A DNA stretch of 64,000 nucleotides. Origin: Ensifer sp. BR816 (GTDB taxonomy: Bacteria > Pseudomonadota > Alphaproteobacteria > Rhizobiales > Rhizobiaceae). Under the pieces are notes generated by a model, which saw only the letters and a list, made by a program, of their open reading frames with translations, made no database searches and was not told where the DNA came from. Each line of letters begins with the position of its first letter. Position 1 is the stretch's first letter. Below, piece after piece: positions 24,701 to 31,485 of the stretch. The DNA is taken from assembly GCF_000378985.1 (NCBI RefSeq), contig NZ_KB905372.1, positions 62,001 to 126,000 of the forward strand, written 5' to 3'. Made by a program: the position numbers and the translations under genes.

Positions 24701-25194
24701 GGCTTATCCTGCATAAGCTGATGGAAGAAGTCTTGACCGGCGAAACCGACGACGCGCCCGCGGCGCTCGCCACGCGCGCCGAAGAACTTATCCGCGCGCT
24801 CGGCAAGGTTCCGGCCGCCAATTCGGCCGCCGGACTCGTGCCGGAAGAACTGGCCGGCTGCGTTAGCCGGACGCTCGCGCTGCCGGAAATCGCGCCCCTG
24901 CGGTCAAGTCTGCTTGCCGAGTTTCCCGTTTATGCCCTTCGTGCAGAAGACAATGACATTGTCGCAATGGCAGGCATCGCGGATGCTCTTACGGTCAACC
25001 ACGAAGGTCGCCCTGTCGTGGTGGTCGATTGGAAGAGCGATGTGGACCCAGATGCAAAGACACTGGACCAGTACCGGGGCCAGGTTCATGCCTATCTCGA
25101 AATGACAGGTGCCGAGCTGGGCCTAATCGTGCTGATGACGAGCGCGACCGTAATCGCCAATAATCACGCAAAAGCGTCCCTGCCGCCATCCTGA
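21796..25194 (+). CDS. AddA-like UvrD helicase-nuclease
   Basis: A 1,132-residue protein of AddA/RecB architecture. Walker A EAGAGSGKT is near 28-36, STIHGFCQ near 115, DEFQD near 392, GDPKQAIYRFRGADV near 433, then TMHAAKGLEWPIV and YVAATRARELL. The C-terminal nuclease has GIADALTV (about 1060), VVVDWKSD (about 1078) and QYRGQVHAYL, so both motor and nuclease look intact. Its start overlaps the AddB-like stop (TAATG), so the two should form a heterodimer. Expected activity: unwinding and degrading double-stranded DNA ends. How the ubiquitin-like proteins act on it is unknown. Confidence 0.88.
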   Translation: MNTMQRILKDDGARHDAISGHDRSILVEAGAGSGKTAVMAGRIAVMLAQGVAPRAIAAVTFTELAASELLSRVRDFVTDLAAGRIAPELRVGLPNGLSQAQRDNLIIASAAIDEITCSTIHGFCQRLIKPYPAEADIDPGATVMDRNQADLTFLEIVDEWLRERLSGDQGGILAEMVLHSPGETVALMHKIAEALRRRRSLVAPAVTPLPEHLQAFRQAADDLSAFLRAAGVVEPETEVYAARFSEMATRLPTAANASMPAGLVGLLVSRPHSDLCTKAGGFSSYRKKGKWAAAAKQAGLSKADGDRLNDAAEGLFDACCAAWTALLQAASSQVLAALIDEARPILERYREHKRASAQLDFDDLIYAACDLLRDHEAVRQALGQRYARVLVDEFQDTDPLQAEIFWRLCGDPADDVQDWTSFRIRPGALFLVGDPKQAIYRFRGADVGAYVQARAAFAAQDADGLVSISTNFRSCASILTFVNKRFEAILSADGQPGFTALDPFHNDRGEGLCVAALDIAVADADGKASAEQQRDAEADAVAELCARLIGSHRILDRKNGEDRPCQPGDIALLAPTGADLWRYEEALERRGIPVATQAGKGLFRRQEVQDLIALTRVLADRRDTLALGALLRGPLVGLSEEELLDISWTLPRSEDEPDRIPRLDLGVDPAAIGHLVAGDVIRKLQALHRRSNSTTPYTLLSQAIDVLRVRPILLERHRGQAERALANVDLYLNLSTNYAVRGLRAFSEAMTAAWTDEARAVEGRPDAQEEAVALFTMHAAKGLEWPIVIPINTMTGVMPPDSAVIDRQNDTFYCPILGVPPTGYETARQAEKDELDRERVRLWYVAATRARELLVLPRLDVTPSKSAWISLVDLSIAALAALDASRLPPDPVVVGGGPSNDQTREAFAAEAGAIADRQMRLTWLAPSRDENAAGAILQEEEPDIWSGSDEGAPTDLETLASPQGGRERGLILHKLMEEVLTGETDDAPAALATRAEELIRALGKVPAANSAAGLVPEELAGCVSRTLALPEIAPLRSSLLAEFPVYALRAEDNDIVAMAGIADALTVNHEGRPVVVVDWKSDVDPDAKTLDQYRGQVHAYLEMTGAELGLIVLMTSATVIANNHAKASLPPS

Positions 25195-25305
25195 CGACGA
25201 GATCACCGCAGCCTGCGGAATGCCTGTTCGGCTGGTTTCTTAGCGGTGACAACACCGCCGCAGGAGCGAGCCGCCGATTTTAGCTTACTGCCCAGACGGA
25301 TGCAC

Positions 25306-26472
25306 ATGTCCTACCTTGCTTGGATTGATTTCGACCCGGAGGAACGTCGACGCGCTCAAACGCTCATCGATCTCTTCAAACAACCGGAAGCTCGCGACGA
25401 GTTGGGTTTAGGAACCGTGCGCGATGGCCTCGCCGATCTTCTTTTTCCAGGAACCAGCACCATCCAGACACGGCTGCGCTATATGCTGTTCATTCCGTGG
25501 ACCTATTGCGAGGCGCAAAGCCGCAAGGCAACGCAGGCAGAACGGACGAATATTGCGCGCGATCTTGAATTTCGGCTGAGCGAAGCGTTGCTTCGCGGCG
25601 GTGAGACTGTCGGTGTGATCGGCCGTGATGCCGGCCGAGACCTCAAGCGACTTGCCTCAAGTGTGTACTGGGCGGGCCTGAACAGTCTTGGTATCCGCAC
25701 CATGATGGGTTCGCAGGCAACCTTCCTGTCCTATGGTCCCGAAATTTTCAAGGATCACGACCTGAAGCTTTGGTCATCAAGCCTGCCGAAGGCGCCTGCA
25801 AATCTGTTTGAGGAGACAACATTCGCTCTGACGCTGAAGGAAGCGGACTTTCTGCGCGACCGCATCGCCAATAACGCGAAGCCGAGCCTGCTGAATGAAC
25901 TGTCTGCGACGGGCAAGTCCTTCAGCCAGGATTGGCCATGGCAGGTGAGCGAGAGCACCATCTCAAAGCCAAATCGCGCGCTATTGCGCCACGCGGAAAG
26001 ATTTTCCGGCGTGATGTATGGTGCAAGCTTGCTCTACAATCTCTTGCTAGCGCTGCGTGCCGCAGAACGACCGAACGCAAAGAAGCACGCTGATGCTCCG
26101 GCACTGATAGAACATTACCGCTCGCGTCTCGACGATTGGAAGACCAAGCTCGAATTTCTCGACTTGAACAGTTGGGACCTAGACGATCTCTTTAGCTTGA
26201 TTGGAACGACTAGCCACACTCTGACGAAACCATCCCGAGACTTTATCCGAGCATGGGTATCGATAGCTCGAGAGGGGGCATGGTACCTGGAAACCGATAG
26301 TTCCGCCATCGACCTCTTGAAGCTTCGAGAACAAAACCTCAAGCGGTTGAAGGCGCGGCTTTTGCATGATGCACCGCTGGAGAGGTGGTCGGGCGCCTCC
26401 GGCGACGCGCGTCTCGATTTCAGATGGGGAATTTCCAAAAACTATCTTGGAGAACTCGCCGATGCCGGCTGA
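25306..26472 (+). CDS. DUF6361 family protein
   Basis: A 388-residue protein. I chose ATG 25306 because the family begins close to its MSYLAWIDFDPEERRRAQTL sequence; an in-frame GTG at 25246 would add 20 atypical residues. The conserved FPGTSTIQTRLRYMLFIPW segment is near 50-68. The rest is helical with no visible catalytic site. It starts about 110 bases after the AddA-like gene and overlaps the phospholipase-D-like gene by 11 bases. DUF6361, PLD-like and helicase genes recur together in bacterial defence islands; the biochemical role of DUF6361 is unknown. Confidence 0.78.
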   Translation: MSYLAWIDFDPEERRRAQTLIDLFKQPEARDELGLGTVRDGLADLLFPGTSTIQTRLRYMLFIPWTYCEAQSRKATQAERTNIARDLEFRLSEALLRGGETVGVIGRDAGRDLKRLASSVYWAGLNSLGIRTMMGSQATFLSYGPEIFKDHDLKLWSSSLPKAPANLFEETTFALTLKEADFLRDRIANNAKPSLLNELSATGKSFSQDWPWQVSESTISKPNRALLRHAERFSGVMYGASLLYNLLLALRAAERPNAKKHADAPALIEHYRSRLDDWKTKLEFLDLNSWDLDDLFSLIGTTSHTLTKPSRDFIRAWVSIAREGAWYLETDSSAIDLLKLREQNLKRLKARLLHDAPLERWSGASGDARLDFRWGISKNYLGELADAG

Positions 26473-28324
26473 ACCCGCCTTTCACCCTGAAAATCGTCAG
26501 CTTTACACGGCACTCATGCGGGCGCCCGATCAATACCATTTCGACAACGCCGTAGCGACGACCTACTCTCTCGACTTCGAAACTGCCCTCACCATTCCAA
26601 TAACAATCGTCTTTCGAGATGCCGAAAACCGCGACGAGATGTTGCGAAGCCCGCTGGCTTTGCTGCAAAGCGTAGAGCGAATGGCCGGCAAAATGGCCAT
26701 TTACTGTGATCGGGGCCGCATTAAGGAGGCTCGCCCGAATGCAGCACGGCTGACGGCACTGTACGAGAAGACGATCATCGAGGTTTCGGCTCCAGGCGGC
26801 GGTGCTTTCCATCCCAAACTTTGGTGCATTCGTTTCAAACCTGAGCGCGAGGGGCAGCCTACGCGTATGCGGCTTGCGGTTCTTTCCCGAAATCTGACGA
26901 ATGACAGGTGCTGGGATTTGGCTCTTTGCCTCGATGGCAAGGTTCAAGAACATATCAACGATGACAATGAACCGATTGCGCAGCTTCTTCGTGCCCTTCC
27001 GGGCCTGGCAAATTCGGCCACTCGTCCGGCGGCGCCAAAATTCCTTCCGTCGCTATTGCGCGACCTCGAGCGCTGCACCTGGGAGGATCTCCCTGCGGGG
27101 GCGACCAAGGTTAGCTTTGCAGTCAATGGTCTGAATTCGAGCGCATGGACTCCGCAAAAGGGTGATCGCCTTGCCATCCTCTCGCCTTTCGTCAGCGGTA
27201 ACGCGCTTACGCGCCTCTCCCAGGGTTACGACCAACCCTCCGCTTGTCAGCTTGTCGCTCGCGCTGAGGAGCTAGACTGCATCAAGCCGGACATCCGCAA
27301 GCATTTTGAGATACAGACGCTAGATGACCGGGCGACAAGATATGAGGAAGAAGATCGTGACCACCCAGCGGCCACCGATCTCGAAGGTCTGCATGCCAAG
27401 GCGTACATCGTCGAACGTGGCGCACGTCTGCATATCCACCTTGGCTCTGCCAACGCAACATCTGCTGCACTGGTGCCTGTCCCGGGCGGTCGGACGCAAA
27501 ACGTGGAAGTCATGGCGACCCTTGATGGTCCCAAAAGCCGAATGGGTTCCATTGCAGAGACACTATTCTCGGACGGGTTTCAGCGCCTTCTGACGCCCTA
27601 CGTGCCGTCAGCGCCAGTCGAGCAGGACGCTACTGTCCTTGCTGAAAAGGCCCTCGAGAAATTACGCACCAAGATCTCAGCCCTGCCGCTCGATCTCCAC
27701 TGTACACAATTGGCTGAAGGGGTGGGCCTTGAACTGGCCGTTGCCGGCAACACAGCGCCGATTGAAATTCCAGCGGGCGTGAAGTGTTTCATTCGGCCGA
27801 TCACGGTTGCCAATGAACAGGGCTACGACGTAGCGCCGCTGCTCTGTGGTACAGCCGCGAGGATGGCTGTTAGCACGGTTCCGTTGAGCGATGTCACGCG
27901 TTGGCTGGGGATGCGGCTCCGGGACGAGGAAACGGGTGTGTCGATTGCATTCACTCTGGGCGCCCGGCTCATTGGCCTGCCCGACGGACGCGACGCTGCA
28001 GTGCTGCGCGCGCACATAGCCAATGTCGAGAACTTCTTCCGCTATCTGAGCATGCTTCTCGGAAGTTTGGGTGAAGGCAGTTTCCTGGAGAGCGATAAGG
28101 CAGGCGAGGGTCAGTGGCTTCGACGGCTTGGTCAAGGTGGAAACGCGCTGCTGGAGCCAATGGTGCGGGCTCTGGCGCTCGCTGGTGACGAGCTTGCCGA
28201 GATCGATCAGCTTATTGAACACCTGAAAGACCCCGACACGGGCAAGAGCATCGTCCCCGAAGATTTTCTAAAGTTGTGGGCCAGCTTTGCGCCGCTCGCG
28301 ACGACCAAGGGCACCCGAAAATGA
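26462..28324 (+). CDS. Phospholipase-D-like (HKD) family protein
   Basis: A 620-residue protein starting MPAEPAFHPENRQLYTAL. Two PLD-type motifs are visible: FHPKLWCIRF with LSRNLTNDRCWD (about 117-155), and LHAKAYIVERG with HLGSANAT (about 309-335). Both have H-x-K followed by the Asn-containing loop, as in PLD-superfamily nucleases. There is no signal peptide, so it should act in the cytoplasm, probably on nucleic acid rather than lipid. The gene overlaps DUF6361 by 11 bases and the helicase by four. DrmC of DISARM is another PLD protein paired with helicases, but DISARM's other subunits are absent here. Confidence 0.82.
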   Translation: MPAEPAFHPENRQLYTALMRAPDQYHFDNAVATTYSLDFETALTIPITIVFRDAENRDEMLRSPLALLQSVERMAGKMAIYCDRGRIKEARPNAARLTALYEKTIIEVSAPGGGAFHPKLWCIRFKPEREGQPTRMRLAVLSRNLTNDRCWDLALCLDGKVQEHINDDNEPIAQLLRALPGLANSATRPAAPKFLPSLLRDLERCTWEDLPAGATKVSFAVNGLNSSAWTPQKGDRLAILSPFVSGNALTRLSQGYDQPSACQLVARAEELDCIKPDIRKHFEIQTLDDRATRYEEEDRDHPAATDLEGLHAKAYIVERGARLHIHLGSANATSAALVPVPGGRTQNVEVMATLDGPKSRMGSIAETLFSDGFQRLLTPYVPSAPVEQDATVLAEKALEKLRTKISALPLDLHCTQLAEGVGLELAVAGNTAPIEIPAGVKCFIRPITVANEQGYDVAPLLCGTAARMAVSTVPLSDVTRWLGMRLRDEETGVSIAFTLGARLIGLPDGRDAAVLRAHIANVENFFRYLSMLLGSLGEGSFLESDKAGEGQWLRRLGQGGNALLEPMVRALALAGDELAEIDQLIEHLKDPDTGKSIVPEDFLKLWASFAPLATTKGTRK

Positions 28325-31300
28325 CCTATCAAGCAGACGAGCATCTGACGCTGCTCAAGCCCTTTCAGCGGGACACGGTCAACTATGTGTTTCAACGTCT
28401 TTTCACCGACCCGCGGACGACGAGGCAGTTTCTCGTGGCCGATGAGGTTGGTCTAGGCAAGACCATGGTGGCCCGAGGCGTCATTGCGAAGGCGATTGAA
28501 GAGCTGACCGGCAAGGTTGATCGTATCGACGTCATCTACATTTGCTCAAACCAGGCGATCGCCGAGCAGAACATCAAGTCGCTCAACGTCATCGGTTCGT
28601 CCACAAAACCGTTGAACACCCGCCTAACCTTGCTGCCACTGGAAATCGAGCAAGACGGCGGAATTGCCTCCCGCCCCATAAATTTGATCAGTCTCACCCC
28701 GGGAACCGCACTCGATCTGAAGTCATCGCTCGGTACCGCAAAGGAACGCGCACTCATTTACGAGATGCTGAGGAAGAGGATCGGCATTCGACACAAGGGC
28801 ATACAGCGGGTTTTCCGCGGCGGTGTCGATGCCGAAAACTGGCCAGGCTGGACCGACTGGATGCGTGGCCAGAAAATCTCTGAAGAAATCGCCATGAATT
28901 TCAACGCGGCTGTCGCAGACGAATTCATAATGCGAATTCGTGCTGCCTCGGAATTGGCTAGAAGCAAAAAGAGTCCAATTTATCCTCCTGATCAGCGGCC
29001 GGCGGTCATGATCGGAGAGTTGCGCCGTATCCTGGCTCGGATTTGTGTTGATGCCTTGAGTCCGGATTTGATCATCCTTGACGAATTTCAGCGGTTTGCC
29101 GACCTGCTGCACGAGCACGATGAGCAGTCGGCGCCCGAAAAGGCCGCCGCGGCGGAGCTCGCTCGTGCTCTCTTTTCCTACTCCGGCGCCGACGGCTCGA
29201 AAGCGCGCCTGTTGCTGCTATCAGCTACACCATACCGCATGCTGACATTGAACAGTGACGATCCGGAAGAGGGCGATCACTACGGTGATTTCTTGCGTAC
29301 CATGCGCTTCCTGTTCGGGGAGGAAGATGGTGAGGTGCGGATAAGAGAACTCGAACGGGAGCTTAAAGGCTTCCGCCGTGCGTTGCAGGCAATGCCCGAG
29401 ACGAGGGTTCACGCCCGCGTCCAGCGTGACCGGGTCCAGCACATTCTGAGCGAGGTCATCGCCCGGACCGAGCGCGTGGATTCCACCGACGACCGCAACG
29501 CTCTGGTCAAGGAAACCAAACCAGAACTGACAATCGAGACGGAGGATCTCAAGGAGGCGAAGGCTATCGCCCAGGTCGCAGCCATTGTCAGCGCGCCGGG
29601 TATCGTCGAGTATTGGAAGTCGTCGCCATACCTGCTCAATTTCATGCGTGAATACAAACTTCGTCAGAAACTGCAGACGCTCAAACTACAGCCCTCCAGC
29701 GAACTGCGCAGCGCAATCAAGGCGGCTGCTCCGTTCCTTATCAGCAAGGAGCAGGTTGAGAGCTATGGAGAGATCCCGCTGAGAAACGCGAGAATGCGCG
29801 TGGTAGCCAACACGGCCTTCGAGCACGGACTTGATCGCGCATTGTGGCTTCCACCTTCCCGGCCGTCATACGGGGAGCAGGTCGCGGCCACGAAGTCGCT
29901 GATATTTTCAGACTGGTCGATGGTTCCGGACGCGATCGCTGCGCTTCTGTCGCATGAAGCAAGCCGTCGCATGGGCATGACAGGCGATCTCGTTAGCCGC
30001 ACCAGCCGCCCCATTGGCATCGAGGAGATGATGCCAATGCTATGCCCCTCCCCTACCCTGGCGGCTTGGGTAGACCCCTTGGCAATGGAGCGCCAGCTTG
30101 GACGTGCGACAAGCTATGATGAGCTGCGCCGCCAGGCGGTTGGAGTGCTTACCGAGCGCATCGACGAGGAGCAACTATCACGTCTATCCGGGAAATCCGA
30201 CCGACTCCTCCCGCTCAATTTGGAAGATAATCTGGGAAGGAGCGTGGACTGGAGCAGGGTGGGTGCTGTTGAGCACGATGGTCACGAGGAACACGGGGCT
30301 ATGGGACGCACCATTGAGGTGCTTAAGAACGCGCTCGAAGCCGAAGATCATTCGGACGATCAAGATGTCCGAGATATCTATGACAAACTCGCGGACTTTG
30401 CCCTCGGATCACCGGCAACCTGTGCTCTTCGAGCACTCGGCCGCCTATGTCCGGAGCTACCACTAGACCATCCTGCTCTTCTCGAAGCGTCAGTCTCGAT
30501 CGCTCTCGGCTTCCGGACACTGTATAATCAGGCAGAAAGCCGGGCATTGTTGGAGGAAACTTCGCCCCTGAATTATTGGCGCCAGATCATTGCGCATGCC
30601 GCAGGGCACGACTTATCGGCAGTCTTGGATGAGTACCTCCAGCTGGTACTTGAAGCTGAGCGTGGCATCGAACTGGTAGCGGACAAACGAGCAGCGCTAA
30701 TTGCTACGAAGCTCGTCGAAGTCGTTGCCTTGCGGCCGGCTCAGATAACGCTTGATCACTGGACCGCTGGGCGCTCCCGCTTGCACGACAAGACATTTGA
30801 GGTGCGTGCGCGTTTTGCGATGCGATTTGCGACAAAAGCAGAGGATGAGAAGGGCGTTCGCCGCACGACGCTCGTGCAGGCTGCGTTCAAATCGCCTTTT
30901 CGTCCGTTTGTTCTGGCGACGACTTCCATTGGCCAAGAGGGGCTGGATTTCCACCCCTATTGTGCCAGGATCGTCCACTGGAACCTGCCCCGTAATCCCG
31001 TCGACATCGAGCAGCGGGAAGGTCGGGTTCATCGGTTTAAAAACCATGCTGTCCGACGCAATATTGCTGCCAGGTTCGGCGATTTCGCTCTGAGCCAGGG
31101 CGGTTCTGTCGCACCGTGGGAGTGCATGTTCGAGGCCGCCCGGCAGCAGGAGATCGCGCGCGGTCGCGCTGGCGATATCGTGCCGTTCTGGCTATATCCC
31201 GGCGACGAAAAAATTCAACGCGTTGTACTCATCCCCCCATTTAGCAGAGAGGTCGAGCGCTACGAAAATTTGAAGAAATCTCTGGCGACCTATCGATTGG

Positions 31301-31458
31301 CGTTCGGTCAGCCACGACAGGAAGAGTTAGTTCAGCTATTTACGACATTTGAATCTGAGGTTGTCGCAGAGCTAGCTGATCTGCAAATATCACTCAGGCC
31401 AAAAAATGATTTGAATATAGACAGCAAGCTGCACAATGCGCAGCTAGGGCAGCGTTGA
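28321..31458 (+). CDS. SNF2/SF2-like helicase
   Basis: A 1,045-residue protein starting MTYQADEHLTLLKPFQRDTV; ATG 28321 overlaps the PLD stop by four bases. Motif I is VADEVGLGKTM (about 39-49), motif II ILDEFQRF (252-259), motif III LLLSATPYRM (298-307). In the C-terminal RecA-like domain, TTSIGQEGLDFHPY (about 868) and IEQREGRVHR (about 895) match SNF2-type motifs V and VI. A central insertion of roughly 450 residues separates the two halves. It should translocate on double-stranded DNA, working with the PLD-like nuclease. The last 25 residues become AT-rich just before the restriction-modification genes. Confidence 0.85.
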   Translation: MTYQADEHLTLLKPFQRDTVNYVFQRLFTDPRTTRQFLVADEVGLGKTMVARGVIAKAIEELTGKVDRIDVIYICSNQAIAEQNIKSLNVIGSSTKPLNTRLTLLPLEIEQDGGIASRPINLISLTPGTALDLKSSLGTAKERALIYEMLRKRIGIRHKGIQRVFRGGVDAENWPGWTDWMRGQKISEEIAMNFNAAVADEFIMRIRAASELARSKKSPIYPPDQRPAVMIGELRRILARICVDALSPDLIILDEFQRFADLLHEHDEQSAPEKAAAAELARALFSYSGADGSKARLLLLSATPYRMLTLNSDDPEEGDHYGDFLRTMRFLFGEEDGEVRIRELERELKGFRRALQAMPETRVHARVQRDRVQHILSEVIARTERVDSTDDRNALVKETKPELTIETEDLKEAKAIAQVAAIVSAPGIVEYWKSSPYLLNFMREYKLRQKLQTLKLQPSSELRSAIKAAAPFLISKEQVESYGEIPLRNARMRVVANTAFEHGLDRALWLPPSRPSYGEQVAATKSLIFSDWSMVPDAIAALLSHEASRRMGMTGDLVSRTSRPIGIEEMMPMLCPSPTLAAWVDPLAMERQLGRATSYDELRRQAVGVLTERIDEEQLSRLSGKSDRLLPLNLEDNLGRSVDWSRVGAVEHDGHEEHGAMGRTIEVLKNALEAEDHSDDQDVRDIYDKLADFALGSPATCALRALGRLCPELPLDHPALLEASVSIALGFRTLYNQAESRALLEETSPLNYWRQIIAHAAGHDLSAVLDEYLQLVLEAERGIELVADKRAALIATKLVEVVALRPAQITLDHWTAGRSRLHDKTFEVRARFAMRFATKAEDEKGVRRTTLVQAAFKSPFRPFVLATTSIGQEGLDFHPYCARIVHWNLPRNPVDIEQREGRVHRFKNHAVRRNIAARFGDFALSQGGSVAPWECMFEAARQQEIARGRAGDIVPFWLYPGDEKIQRVVLIPPFSREVERYENLKKSLATYRLAFGQPRQEELVQLFTTFESEVVAELADLQISLRPKNDLNIDSKLHNAQLGQR

Positions 31459-31485
31459 AGGTTTTGGGCGAAGGGTAGTTTAGGT

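Noticed and set aside
19142..25194. Chromosomal recombination addAB
   Set aside because: Walker A is missing in the AddB-like protein, and the context is a plasmid defence cluster, so I do not assign the housekeeping symbols.
25306..31458. DISARM system
   Set aside because: A PLD-like protein and a helicase are present, but no DrmA/DrmB-type DUF1998 proteins; the adjacent methylase belongs to a type III Mod-Res pair.
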